Below, piece after piece: positions 1-12,299 of a stretch of 64,000 nucleotides of DNA (the stretch's first letter is position 1; every line of letters starts with the position of its first letter). The stretch lies in assembly GCA_033439295.1 (NCBI GenBank), contig JAVTLE010000016.1:310001-374000 (forward strand). Direction: 5' to 3'. The stretch is from Deuterostichococcus epilithicus (Eukaryota; Chlorophyta; Trebouxiophyceae; Prasiolales; Stichococcaceae). A model generated the notes under the pieces. It had not been told where the DNA came from, did not search any database, and saw nothing but the letters and a program-made list of their open reading frames with translations. A program made the position numbers and the translations under genes.

Positions 1-3000
1 CATGAGCCGCTCGAAGCGCTGGCTCCGCGTCAGGCCCGGCATTGTGAAATCAAGCTCGTCCAGGCCCTGATTGAAATGTCCAAAGTCAGTGTCAGATCCA
101 GTGATGTGTGCGGCAGGGCAAGCAATGCCGGCGTGGCGTAGCAAGGGTAGCAGTGGTGTGACCCCCGGCCGCGGCGGCGCAAATATCGTGCTGCTGGCAC
201 GGCAGCGGCTTGCAAGTTGCACAACAGTAGTGCTGATCGCTTCGGAGTCCAATGTGGGGAGAGTGTCCATAAATAAGCACGCAGGGAACCACACCTTGAC
301 GAGGATGAAGATGACATCGAGCCCGATACCCTCGAGGATGTATGGCAGCGTCTGCGGCAGACCAGTGATGCACCTCACAGCGGCCAGGCGACGAGCAGGG
401 GTCATGCAGACGACAAGCGACGCCGCGGCATCGACCAAGCCACGCAGCTACCACCGAGTCCACAAAACAACCGACCTGCTGCAGCGAGGTGAAGGGCAGC
501 CCAATGAGCATGGACAGGCCATAGCCGGCCACGATGCCGAAGATGATGGCCACGATGCCCGTCAGCGCCAGGCTGGTGCGAGTGAACACACTGTCCCGGC
601 TGCAGGCGGCAAATTTCAAAACCACAGCGTCAGGGATCACAGCCAGACAGAAACGCGGAGCTGGCACGAGGACGAAGACTGCTGTCCCCACTGTGTGTTG
701 GCGGGAAGCTAGAACTGTGTCGAAAACTTGTGCCTGAGGCAACAGGTAGTTCTGCGGCAAAACACAGCGGTGCGCATGATGATGCAGTCCCAACTGCGCA
801 GGAAGGCGAAACTGAAACCTGCGTCCGGCTCGGAATTTGCTGCCAAACATACTCAAAACTGAGACGTGCCGGGACACACGAGATTGGACCATCGACCACT
901 TGGCGCCAAGATCGTAATTGACATCAGGGCGCGCCGGCAGGGCACATCCCCAGGGGTGAGACTGCAGCTACTTTTGGGGGCTGCAGAGCCCTACGAGCAG
1001 CCGATACGCACCTGGACAGAAACACGACAGCGAGCACGATGAAGATGGCGACGGAGATGGCAATGAGGTAGATGTCGCTGCCGATGGAGTCGCCAATGGC
1101 TTTGTCCACTGAGTTGGCGGCCATGTAGTTGAGGGTGACATTGGCAGATGCCGCCGCGCGCGCCTTAAGCAGGTCGGCAAAGGCGTCGTACCTGCGGCAG
1201 AGGCATTTCCAATACTTTGTAATTCTCACCATACTATAAGCTGATCATGCGCATGCTGAACCGCAGTACCATACCTGTGTGCCAGGGCTCTGCATGACGC
1301 TGTGGTGCAGAGTGGCCGCAGCGCGCCATACTTGATGTCACAGCCTCGCTGCTTTGCACTCTTGTTGTGTGCACCGAGGAGGCAGCATGAGCACATGAGC
1401 ACAGCCGGCGGTGCTGTGGCAGGCACGGTAACGAACGCTCACCAGGCGTCCGCGACCCGATCCGGCACTGCCTTGGCCACCCCGTAGCCAATGGACACGG
1501 CGAAAGCGCCCGTCAGCGTCGGCGGCGAGCTGCTGTGGCCGCCCTCCAGGCTCAGACCGCCGAAGATGGCAAGGGGGTTGGCGCTCCTGCGCAGCAGCAT
1601 GGTGTTCAGCATACGAGTTTGTACGAGCAGGTGTGCAGGCGCAGAGACGACAGCACATTGAAGTGGTGCATCTGTTGCTAGACCTCGAAGAGCACACATA
1701 TCTCGCAAACCACGGACACCCAACCGAGAATTGCATCGTCAGGATGAGCACTCACGAGCCGTCCGGGAACACGAGGCTGTTGACGTCCGAAAGCAGAGCG
1801 CTCCTGTTACCAGCGCCGGGGTCCGCCGCCGAGCCGTGAACTGACGACAGGTATTGCGCAAAGCTGGAATTCCAGTACTGAAGGTACCTGCGCAGTTCAG
1901 CGACAAACGTGTGAGTCACGCAGCTGCTGCGGCTGGCCATGCGGTGAGGCCAAGCAATCCTGTCATGCAAAAGAGTCAGCGAAATGGGGCTGGCTGGCCG
2001 CAATTGCGAAGACTCTAGGATGCAGGGTGCGCCATCATCCCATATGTGGTGGACCTCGACTGGACCCGAGCAATGGTCAGTTGCAAGAAATGCGCACCCT
2101 GTGAAACCGCAGGCACCGACTTGAGTGCGAAAGCATATGTCGGCGAATGAGATTTCGCCGTCATTGTCTGTCGGCCACCCTGGGCTGACGCTTGCCGACA
2201 GGTTCGTAATGGCATTATGCAGCTGGAACAGCTCCCATGTTGCCTCCAGGTTTACGACATCATTGGACAACCCGGCCACAGGTCGCGCCGAGCCGTACAC
2301 CTGCGCCACAGTTCGCGCAGGCATTGCCTGTCTGAACGCATGATCACACGGGGTAAACCGTTGTATGCCTTCGGCATGGCGCATGAATCCTAACGCGCAT
2401 CACACCCAGCCAGCGGGAGCAGAGCTACATGGTGGGCCGTGTGCGCAGAGCAGAATTCATGCAACAGCGGCAAGCGCGCCGCATGCGCCCAACTTGGGAG
2501 CACAGTGTCCAGTCGCAGTTTGCAGACCCAGCTCACAAGCAACGCAAGGCGCATGCTGCGTGCAAGTGCTTCGTTGGGGGTGTGCTTCACCGTTGCGAGG
2601 ACACTGTATGCTGCGTGCAAGTGGCGCTCAGTGCAGTATCCGCACCTCGGCGCCATTCTCTGTCGAGCCGTAGGTGTCTTGTACGTACCCACGGTGCCGC
2701 ATGGGCGGGCTGTCCTGCGGCACCCTAAACAGCGAAGGAGCACAATCGTGGCTGCAGCGTCAGGCAAAGTGGTGGCTTCTTCAGGCCGCTGAGGCCTGCT
2801 GCCGCAGCGGCCAGGCGGGGCCAGGCCGGCTGCCTCTGCCGCTTAGGGCTCGTCGCATTGCCTCTCATTTGATAAGTCGGCATCAGAGCCTCCCATAAGG
2901 CCATCAAAGGTCTCCGTGACGAGGACTTCGTGCAGCTGCAGGTTGTATACGTAGCTGCGGGCTTCGGGATCAGCTGTCGGATGCGACTTGACATAGCAAC

Positions 3001-3472
3001 GATGTCCACATACGCAGGCATCGAAGGTGCTGCATGTGCTGCAAGAATGAATCGCTGGTGGGTTCAGTGAGGATCGAGTCAGAAACGGGCACGTGACTAC
3101 ACCGACGACGCCAGATGCCAGCAGCTGCGGCATGCCACTGAGCTAGGAAAACCGTCAGATCTTTGAACCATTCCTAGGCTCCTTACACCACGGCTGCGCT
3201 CTGATCGTGACCCGCCGGGGGGTATCACTTGCATGGGCACAGGACACAGTGCGTGCAGCAGCGCACCATAGCTTGTCGGATTTGCTCTCGCTGTGTATGC
3301 GCGCCCACCCACCAGAGCATGCCGCTACCAGCAGCGCCACGGTGATCAGGACGGCCACAGGGCGCCGGGCAACGAAGCGACCCTGTCGCCCCAGCGCGCT
3401 GCCGACTGATCGATTCGCACAGGATAGCACCCCGATGTAGCCCTGCCAGGCTTTTGAAAGCAAAGCTGCCAT
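1..3472 (-). CDS. Patched/sterol-sensing-domain membrane protein, 3' part outside window
   Basis: RND-superfamily membrane protein related to Patched and NPC1, probably handling sterols or lipids. The ATG at 3472 begins exon 1 (3266-3472), which has an N-terminal membrane segment (VAVLITVALLVAACSGG) ending in the family-typical SDKLW. Further exons that chain in phase are 1756-1887 (QYWNSSFAQYL), 1443-1586, 1012-1191 (IYLIAISVAIFIVLAVVFLS), 476-599 (TSLALTGIVAIIFGIVAGYG, GLPFTSLQQ), 295-351 (TLPYILEGIGLDVIFILVK, the GxxxD-type helix) and 1-66 (GLDELDFTMPGLTRSQRFERLM region, cut by the window edge). Coding sequence near 2121-2260 (WELFQLHNAITNLS) and 2880-2990 (YNLQLHEVLVTETFDGL) also belongs to it, but I could not fix those exon ends. 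The gene is transcribed divergently from the oxygenase to its right. The second luminal loop and C-terminal RND half lie beyond position 1. Confidence 0.85.
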
Positions 3473-3873
3473 GATGGATGGCTTGTGGTTCCCAAAACAG
3501 TTGTTTGTGCTGCTCGTACTCCGAGCTGGCTGGGTTGTCGGACAGCAGCCCGACGTCAAAAGGGGTTGACGCGGGTTGACGGGTCACGTACGTAATGGTT
3601 ATTGGCCACTCGCTATGCTCCCGAGATGCCGGACCGAGCAGCCCTGTCACACGCTTATGCTCCCGAGCCGTCCGATCGCTGGTGCACGATAGCAAGATAG
3701 GATAGCAAGACTCACTTGAAGCGGGCCCACGCGCTTCTGAAGCTTCTTTCCTCTTTCCGCCTCGGTGTTTCGGAGCCGAGGTGCGCCCTTTACTGAGGCC
3801 ATCTCGTTTCGTTTTATCCACTTCCCCTCATGAGCATTGCGCTTCCGCTGCGCCTAACAGCGCACTCCATATC
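3473..3873. promoter_or_regulatory. Divergent intergenic region, Patched-like / 2OG oxygenase
   Basis: About 400 bp between two divergent genes, so it should hold both promoters. I see no clear TATA box. It contains small direct repeats: TATGCTCCCGAG at about 3612 and 3656, and ATAGCAAGATAGGATAGCAAGA near 3689 as a short tandem. No coding similarity was recognised. Confidence 0.4.
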
Positions 3874-5865
3874 ATGAATAGCGCCCGAAACTATAGCCAC
3901 CAGTGGCTCCTATCACAGGGCAGCTCGTCGACCAGCTTCTGTTCAAGTTGGCAAACCAGAATCTGCGACGTTGTGGCTGGCCGATGCGTGATTAGGAGCA
4001 GCTGCGCAAGCCTAACAGCACGTGGCAGAGCCAGTGCAGTGCGCGAGCGTCCAGCCAAGCGTAAGGCGCCGGCACCGCAGCCGATGGGCAGAGGCCAGCG
4101 CGCGGCACAGCAAACAAACACGCAAAGCACGGCGCTCAGCCAGCTGCAGGTCGCCAGGAAGCAGAGCCCGAGAGTAGAGAGCCTGCTGGGCTCGGACATA
4201 TTCCAGGTGTGGCTGCCGCCGGTGTTCCTCTTTGCCGCATCATGCTGCCTTCCTACCGTGGCCGGCCACGGCGCTACGAATTCTCGAAGCTGCACTGCAG
4301 CGTTCGCAACCCATGCTTGCGCACAAGCAAATGCCACATCTGCAATAGGATTCACGGCGCCGTCGCTGTGCACATCTGCAGGTCCATGGCGTGCTGACGC
4401 CGGAAGAGTGCAAGTGCTTCATCGACGCCGCTGAGGCCTTTGGCTTTGTGCACCAGTCCAGTGCGGCCAGTTCCCCGCTCCTGACTGCCCGCGTCCTCTC
4501 CGCTGCTGCAGCCTCCGCCGATGCTGCCCTCAGCGAAGCGAGCAAGGTGCTCGCATCGCTTGTCGAGCACCTGACTATGCGCTCTTCTCCACCCGGCAGG
4601 CCGGGGGCCGCGCTTCGGCGAGGCGTTGCGGGACAACGGCCGCATTCAGGTGGGCAGCTAGGTCTCCTCCTTCTCCAGGTCCGTTCTGCTGGCTTGAGCG
4701 GACCGAGCCCGCCATGCGCACACGGAATGCGGGTTGCAACCACTCGCTGCCGTCGGGCGGAATTGCATGCCTCTCTCAATGCACAGCAAGTCGCTTCATG
4801 CGCTTTGCTCCCAATCGCGTCCCAGTGCGTAGCTCCCACACACTCACCTCTAGAATCGAGGGACACATACCATACGACTGCACGTCGCTGATGTCGTTCA
4901 GTGCGGCTGCGATTGCACGAGTTCAGTGCCTCCATCAGAACCGCAGCGCTGCAGTGCCCTAGCCGGAGGTGTGCAGACCGCTGACACACCTGAGGACTGG
5001 TTGTGGAGACTGGTCAAAGGCAAGGCACCCCGACACCGACTGGCCGGAGCACCGGAGCCTTGCTGAGCCTTGCCTGACTCGGTGCAAGGTCCAAGATCCG
5101 GAGCTGGCACAGCGGCTGTGGGAGGCGACTGGCCTGCGGCAGATCTGCGCGCGGCTGGGGGTGGGCGGTCGCAGCGCCGTGGGCCTCAACCCCAACATCC
5201 GCCTGTACAGGTGCACTGCCGAGACCCAAGCACCCAGAAACCTCACCTTGAGCGCGCGCACGGACGTGGCTAGCCAGCTGGAGCTGGCCGGCTCATGCGC
5301 GCGGCTGCCGGCGCACGGTGCTCGCGCACATCATTCAGGGTTGCTGCAGGTCTGGCCCGCCGCTGCGATGCGGCCATTCCAGGCCATTCGAGCATTCCTC
5401 GCACAGACGCTGGGCCGTGTGCGATGCGATGCAGGTACACGAAAGGGCAGCACTTTGGGCGGCACATTGACGAGAGCTCAGAGGCGGCGCCGGGGCAGTG
5501 GACCGCATACACCCTGCTGATCTACCTGTCCGGCGGCCTGGCCGGCGGCGAGACTGTCTTTTACGGCGCGTTTTGGCCAGGATCCTCAATCACAGCTTTG
5601 TGGGTTTGGTTGGCGTCGGGCCTTGCACTGCTACTGACACATCTCAGAAGGCACGCAGGCATCAGCGCTGACATACAAACTGCGGTCCCTGCTGATGGTT
5701 GTGGCTTGTTGCGCAGGCAGTAGGGGCAGGAAAGTGGCTGCGGTGGCGCCGGCGGCGGGACTGGCGCTGTTGCACCTGCACGGCAATGACTGCTTGGAAC
5801 ACGAGGCAATGGAGGTGCGGCGTGGCGTCAAGTACATCCTGCGAAGCGACGTAGTCTTTGCATAA
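3874..5865 (+). CDS. 2-oxoglutarate/Fe(II)-dependent oxygenase (prolyl 4-hydroxylase type)
   Basis: Six exons chain with matching phases: start..4206, 4382-4460, 4600-4649, 5089-5210, 5435-5569 and 5724-5865 (stop TAA). The joined protein reads SLLGSDIFQ-VHGVLTPEECKCFIDAAEAF, then a double-stranded beta-helix fold with the iron-binding HxD (FGRHIDES), a distal His (CLEHEAMEVRRG) and the 2OG-contacting basic residue near KYILRSDVVFA. Intermediate motifs LNPNIRLYRYTKGQ and LSGGLAGGETVFYG match the algal/plant family. Enzymes of this class hydroxylate prolines or other side chains using 2-oxoglutarate and O2. The start is uncertain: in-frame ATGs lie at 3874 and 4084, and the N-terminus before SLLGSD is low complexity. 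No signal peptide is obvious from either start. Exon 5 uses a weak GTTTTG donor. Confidence 0.9.
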
Positions 5866-6876
5866 CAAAGGCTCGCCACTGGAATCTAGGACGGCGCAGA
5901 TTGGATGTGGCAGCTTGCATGAGGCCGCCGCTGCACAGGGCGGTCTTTGTGGCGGCGTGCGACTGCTGCGGCTTCAGCTGTGAGGCGGCACGCCATGGCA
6001 GCTTGGCGTAGGCGTGCGGTGTTCTTCTCAGGGATCCCCTGAGAAGAGAGCCTGGCAACCTGACTTGCAGGCTCTGATGTGAGCCAGGATGCTGTAATGG
6101 GTTGGCAGGATCTAGTGCTGCCATGGCGAGTATCTGCTGGTGACGTGAGCTGCCGTAACGGCGGTGGCGCTGGTTGCAAGGCCAGACTGAATCTGAAGTT
6201 TTCAATCTGTCCACGGACAATGTGCGATCGCATATGGCATTGGAAGGTTGAACACTTTGCACCGGAGACAATTGCATTACAATCACAATTGACGTACGTA
6301 CAATTTCAATTGCCATACAAACAACGCAGCACATTCCAAACACAACTCAAACAGCACGACAAATGTTTGGCGCCTCCGCTGACGATTGTCAGCGTCAGGA
6401 CCTCACGCATCCAACACCTGTTCGAGCTCTTGCGCTACCCCATGAGAAAGTCGCAACCCTGCCGCCACCAACATGTCCCTTTTCAGATCTCAAACCTTCA
6501 CATTCTCAGACCAGATATGATGTGCATCCGTGCCCATGGTGCACCACTGACTGATGCTGCTAATGCGAAGATGCAGATGCCAGCTGCTGATGAACTGCAT
6601 GCGGCGCCCTGCATCATGCCCGATGCCAACTGCTCGCCACCTCCCCAAGTTCCGAAACCCCCTGCTGAACGATTACACCCTCGCCGCTGCCGTCGCCGCC
6701 GCCATCAGGCGCGGGTACAGCACTGAAGGGTCTCCGCCCTTCATGCTGTCTGGGAGCACCGCTTCAATGGGCACGACTTTGTCGCTGTCCGCTCCTGTGC
6801 ACGACACAGCAAATCAAGGACACTTGTGCTGCATGATGTCATGGTGCAAGCTGAGTGGTGAACTTGTGTATTTGGT
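5866..6876. other. Convergent intergenic region
   Basis: About 1 kb between the 3' end of the oxygenase and the 3' end of the bZIP gene. It holds both 3' untranslated regions. Open frames exist on both strands (for example 6079-6726) but none shows family similarity or a convincing splice chain. A small AT-richer patch with several CAATTG palindromes lies around 6268-6320. Confidence 0.4.
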
Positions 6877-9800
6877 TCAACAATCAGAGTGTGCGTTCCC
6901 TGGCGCCACAGACTGGCTGCAGTGATGCAAACGAACCGACACGACCAACATTGCGCATGCGCCTGCTAGGAGTGATTCAACCAATACAAAGGAACAGCTC
7001 GCGCCGCTCCGCCTTCCAGAGGCTGCAGGACGACAGAACCGACTGCCACGAGCTCGGGGACGGGGGGCCCTGGCTCGGGTGCGGCGCAGCCCCGCCGCCA
7101 CAGGCTCACCGTCTGCCATGAGCTGCGTCATGAGCGCGTACGTGGCCGGGCGCCCCGCGGCAATGGCGTAGCACTCCGCGATGCACAGCGCATTGGCGTG
7201 CGCCGGATGCACGTTGAGGCTCGCAAACTGCGCCGGCGTCACCAGGCCCCAGAACGCCACCACCGTCTGCAGACAGCAGAAAAGCAGTCTCAACGAGGGG
7301 GCAGGGCCTCCGTGCAGAGCTGGCTTGTCGAGGCTCGGCGCAGCCGGCGGCCAGCAGGGATGGCTCCGGCAGCAGGCTGTGGTCCCATCAGTCAAGCACC
7401 CGGCAGCACACGGTCGGAGAGGCGCAGCAGGCTGGCGGCCTGGCGCCCGACCAGCGGGGCACCTCCTCCGCTGCAGCGCAGACGCTCGCCTGCAGGAAGC
7501 ATCTGTGCTCGTCGTACAGCGTCTCGCGGATGCCGTCAACGAGGCCCTGCAGCCGGTCGAAGGCGGCGAAGCTGGTGTCTGCCTCCTCCTCCGACACCAC
7601 CGCGAATTCGCCACCGCCGCCGCCGACTTTTGGCACCTCCGCCTGCGCAGGCTTGTCGGATGGTGAGCATCAAGACAGAGCACAAGACTGCATCCGCCAC
7701 GACGGTAAACTCGCCGCCGCTGCCGCTCACATCGCCAGCGCTGTCGCAAGGAACGTGCACCTGCGCTAAAGCTCTGCAAAGCGTCAAGGGGCAGTACGTG
7801 ACCGTATGCCGAGACTTGCAGCAGGGCCCCCGCGGGCGGGCGGGGGCGGGGTACAAGCACCTTCACGGGCCCTTTTACAAAGGCGCCTGTGAGCCTCAGC
7901 AGCCAACTCTGATCAACCATGCAGATTCAAGGGGGTTGCGCTTGCTGCAGCCAGGCCGCAGCGTATTCCACACACCTCACACACAGAGCACCTCCCGGTC
8001 TCGAGCATCGCAAGGAGCCGCCTCTGCTACTATGCCCGAGCACCGGCCGCGGGCGCTGAGCATGCATGGCACACAGCGGCCTGCCGCAACTGTCGCGCAC
8101 TGCATGCATGTGGCTGGTGTCGCGGAGCACTCCTACATGTGGATCGCTACTACTTGTAGGGGTATCCATTGGTGTACACATACAGTTACTCCTGTCACTC
8201 CGCACCTGCCGCAGGGCGGCCTCAAGGGCGTTGCGCCGCTTTGCCAGGCAGCACACATTGGCCAGGTACCGGTCGCGCAGCCCGATGGCGGTGGCCCGCT
8301 GCTGCGCGTCCAGTTCCGCTCCCACGACGAGCTGGAAAGAGAGCATGAAGTACATGTCAGCTTGTTTCTTACCCCATCATGTCTGGCGGCACACATCGGC
8401 CAGGTATGGGTTCTGCACCCTGACGGCAGTGGCCCGCTGCTGCGCGCTCGAACCCCACGCCGGCAATCACTGAAAGGTAAGGGCTCACGATCACTCGGTG
8501 TGATTGAGAGACAGTGGCATCTTGAGCAGCACACGCTGGCCTCTCGGTTGCGCGCCGGCGATTAGCTGCAAGTGAAACACCATCTTTTGGGTTTTGAAGC
8601 CTGCCCTGCAGTGCCCTCAAGGTGGGACGTCCTAATTGTTGCAATGCAGCCCGCTGGCGGAAGAGCCACTGCAGCGTGCTCCTGACAGGCACAGCGACCA
8701 GGTGCACCGCACAGGACAGACGCAGAGATGCACAGGGTGCGTTGGGGTGGATGTCATGCACGACCCTTGATAGCGCAACCTGTTTTGGTTCGAGTAGGTG
8801 GTCTGTGCCACCCTCTCTTCCATGACGACAGAACCCCCAGGTGTCCGGTGGGGAACGGCTCAGATACAGCAGGCCGGCATGGATGGGCCCTCGCCTCGTG
8901 CCAGAAGCCATAGGTGGCGATGCGGTCCCGTCCTTCCACCGCCGCCGCACACTCCTCGGCCGCTGCCGCGGCATCGATGCGGGACTGGGAGATGGCCCAC
9001 TGGTTGGGGAAGCTCAGCAGCGCTGCGAGCTTGAGTCGCACTGCCTCGACTGCCAGCTGCGCCTGTCGGCACACACGAGGTTGTCAACGCCAAAGCCCGA
9101 TGATCATGTGCTGTTCAGCAATCTCCCTGTGCTCGATGCAGGCGCCTTGAGCGCACTGTCACAGCCGCCAGCCGCGCCTGCCGGCACACAGGCAGCAGCA
9201 GTCCGAATGCCGATGCTTTGCAAGAACATTTCGTGCGCGCAGGGTCCGAATGCCTTCAGGTTCAACCCAAACCAGCTGTCCGATTGCAGACAGCTGCTGC
9301 ACATGTCTCAACTTCTTTGGGAAACAGAGGCTCGTCAGCGCTGTGGGAGTCCTTCCTCTGGGAGCGCTATCACCAGACATGGCAACGCCACAAACTGTAA
9401 GTCAGCAGGCAGCGGTGTAGCTCCCCACCAGGCGGTCATCCGCAGCGTCCAGAGCGGCCCTGCAGTCGCCAGCGCCTTCCATGCCGCCTGCATTGCCGCC
9501 GCCGGTCACAGCGTCGCCGTCGCCGCCGCCGGTCTCGGAGCCGCTTCCGGCGGCCGCCGCCGCATCGGCAGCCTGCTCCTTCTGCAGGATGCAGGCCGCC
9601 ATGCCATCCTTGTAGTCTTGCCACAGACGCTCAAACTCAGGTCCCGGCATTGCGGCGACCTGCGAGGGAGATGTTCTGGGTTGCAGCTGGGTTGTGCAGA
9701 CCGATGAATGCGGTGCCTAAGCGGAGTGTCACCACGGGTTGTCATCTTCGCTTTTGCACAGGGCGATCAGACGGCTGTCACGGCCGCGGTCTGGCCCTGC

Positions 9801-12299
9801 AAGTACGCTTGAATAGGGTATGATCGTTGGCGTTGCTTGGGGAAGCAACGCCACTAAACGATTACAGACATCGGGTGCATGTGCCGCGCCCTGCCAGCCC
9901 GTCCTTCGCCCCGAGAAGCGCTCAATCCGACATTATGCACAGCAGCGGCTGCGCATGTAGGGTTTAGCGTTTCACCTGAGCCTGTGTCGAGCGCACCGGC
10001 GCGTCAGGACGCGGCTTGAAGACCAGCACGCCGCCGATGCCCACCTCATCTGCCAGAGCTTCCTGCATGCAATAGACGTGGTCGCACTCCTGGTGACAGT
10101 TCATGAAGAACCTGGTCTCGTGGCAAGGTCTAGACTGTAAACCCTAAACCCTTGCGACCTCCGAGGAGGATATTGCCCATCCGGGCAGGTGGCCCATGTC
10201 AGGGGCCCTGCCCACAGCCCCTTCTCCGCAGGGGATCCATTGACAGGCACAGGCATCAGCGGCACATTCACGAAGGGCGGTGAATCAGGACCCATCACAA
10301 GCGCCAAGCATCTAGCTTTGCGATGTAGATTCTGTAAGTCCATGTGCAGCAGCTAGCCAGCCAGGCTCCCAGCGCAAGCCTCGCTGGCCCCGCGGCTGGA
10401 GGGAGGGGGGGGCAGCCAACACCTGTGTCCCGCCCACAACCTGGAAGCTTGTCGCAATCTCGTTTCGTGGTGCTGGGAAGGTCTCTCACCTGTGCTTCGG
10501 CATCCAGCCACCAGGCGCGCTGGGAGCCCTCTGCCGGCGCGCGGGAGCGATTCATGCACAGCTGCTCCCGAGCCAGCTGCACAGTCGCTTTTGTCGCGGC
10601 GGCCGCCTCCGACGACGCCTGCTGCCAGTCAATCTCCGTGTGCATGGCCAGCAGCTGCTCAAGCAGCTTGTTGCGCTGTCCCAGCGCCTCCTGTGGCATG
10701 GCATTGGTTCGGCCGTCAGATGGACACGCGGTGGGTGGGCGGCGGTACCGCCATGCATGTCCACATGCAAGTGCCGTCCGGCTGTCGTGACGAGTTGCTG
10801 TAGGCCGAGTATTGACGTGCATGACTTTGCTCCACGACCGTTGGCTGGGTTGCGAAGGCCGAGCGATCCGGGGATACGTGACATCGGCAAGGGAGCTGCT
10901 TCTGGGGCCGTCCGGACGGCAGGCAGGGGGCGGAGCGAGCGGCACACACGATAGCAGATGATGGGCACCTGAGACAGCCGCATCTGCCACATTTGTTGCT
11001 GTAGGTCCCCCAGCTCGGCTTCGGCACGCTGCGACCGCTCCTGCGCAGTTGCAAGGTTTCCGTTGATGGCGCAGTCTATTACACAGGAGCGCCCAGGGTG
11101 GGCCACAAGGCAGCCTTCACCTGGCACTGTGCGACCAGCCCTATCTTGAAGCAGTATTCGGGTGGGACTGCAAGAGCACACACCAACGTGCGATTTGATA
11201 ATTGCAAAGACCTTGAGACGCTCGCGCCACCGCTGCTGGGACGCCCTGTTGCTCAGCCGCCGGTGCTCCTTCTTTGATAGATTGGCGGCGGCAGCGCCGG
11301 GACCAGCGCGAGCGCCGCCGCCAGACTGGTTGACACAGAGCTGCTGGGCCGCCGCCTGGAAGATGCAGCGCAGCAGCAGATAATCAGCCGTGTGAGGACG
11401 TGCTGAATGAGCTGAAACTGGTTGAATGTGCCCCAGCCACAGGTGCCACAGCATTGCGGTGCTTAGTACAGGTAGAGACTGCTGCTTGATGGGCGCTCCC
11501 AGTTCTGCAGCGAGACAGATGCTCCTCTGTATCTAGACAGAAACTGCAGATGATTGAGGGCAGCTGCAGGCGAGACCTCACCGAAGGCAGCTGCACGAAC
11601 TGCTGGTGGTGGGTCGTAGTGGCGCGCGCAATACCAATGTTGCCGCAGCCATCTACCAAGTTGGGCGTCACAGTCACACAGGTACTTGCCGGAGGCTGCA
11701 GGTCCAATCCAGCCATCGTGAGGTCGCCAGAAGTCCCCGCCCCGAAGCCTCTGCTGCCGCCGCCGCTGCCGTGCTGCATTTCGTGTTGCGCTGTGCCCCT
11801 GGCGCCAGTGCCGGCGCTGAGACCACCTCCTCCAGCAGAACCACCCTGGCAGAGCAGCATGTGTAGTCGCGATCAGTCAGCCTGCGATCAGTCAAGGACG
11901 ACGGACGTCCTCTGCATTACGTGGCCAGGGTTGCCGTACTGGACTGTCTGTGCGGAGGCTGCCTTGCCGGTCCTGTGCGGTTGGGACACGACGCCAGCAG
12001 CGACGCTTCCGAAACACAGGCCTTCTGAGAGGTGCTTGCAAGCAGCTGCTGGAGTGCGTGCAGCGCGTCGTCGCAGAGGATTGCACAGTGATAAGCCCTG
12101 CGTACAAGACAGACGAGGCTGGGGCCAGGCTGTCGCTCACCTCCACAGCAGCCACCCAGCCGCCGTGTATACCAGTCTCTATCATCAGCTCATTGCCTGC
12201 CGATCCGTGAAGCGGCGACGGCAGCAGCGCGTCCCAGCCGATTTCCTCCTCACCCAGGTACAGCTCATCGTCTGGGGCGCGCGAAGCTGGGGCAGACAT
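6877..12299 (-). CDS. bZIP transcription factor with long C-terminal extension
   Basis: Sequence-specific nuclear regulator. Start ATG at 12299 (MSAPASRAPDDELYLGEEEI). Exons: 12141-12299; one beginning 11845 (Gly-rich; its end near 11660-11690 is unresolved); 11212-11355; 10969-11040; 10490-10690; 9976-10062; 9429-9659; 8868-9062; 8206-8331; about 7484-7642; 6877-7266. The basic region KKEHRRLSNRASQQRWRERL has the bZIP N-x7-R signature. The next exon continues with heptad positions Ala, Leu and Met at N+18, N+25 and N+32, a weak zipper. The C-terminal exons (LADEVGIGGVLVFKPRPD, FERLWQDYKDGMAACILQ, ATYGFWHEARAHPC, DAQQRATAIGLRDRYL, VVAFWGLVTPAQFASLNVHP) form an extension I do not recognise, though its conserved look suggests a folded domain. 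Two of its exons have decayed copies just upstream. Confidence 0.8.
8390..8469 (-). repeat. Echo of bZIP exon 8206-8331
   Basis: An 80-bp intronic copy of the head of the next exon, displaced 138 bp upstream. Both carry an acceptor (ctttcag here, ctttccag in the real exon) and then align without gaps. In the exon's frame the copy still reads SAQQRATAV and NPYLADVC beside DAQQRATAI and DRYLANVC, but it opens with a TGA codon, so inclusion would truncate the protein. Confidence 0.75.
9143..9177 (-). repeat. Echo of bZIP exon 8868-9062
   Basis: A 35-bp copy of the exon start, 115 bp upstream of the real one. It retains the acceptor context (TGTGTGCCGGCAG against TGTGTGCCGACAG) followed by GCGCGGCTGGCGGC against GCGCAGCTGGCAGT. 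The offset is not a multiple of three. Confidence 0.7.
9958..9967. repeat. Interstitial telomere-like motif
   Basis: TAGGGTTTAG, about 1.4 units of TTTAGGG, in the bZIP intron just after the exon 9976-10062. Too short to be meaningful alone; listed because a second tract lies in the preceding intron. Confidence 0.4.
10138..10152. repeat. Interstitial telomere-like tract
   Basis: TAAACCCTAAACCCT, two units of CCCTAAA, in the bZIP intron preceding exon 9976-10062. I see no flanking duplication. Confidence 0.5.

Noticed and set aside
6079-6726. 215-codon open frame on plus
   Set aside because: Lies in a convergent 3' region, low-complexity and without recognisable domain or splice chain.
7198-8565. 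455-codon open frame on plus
   Set aside because: Antisense to supported bZIP exons; composition is a GC-rich shadow with no motif.
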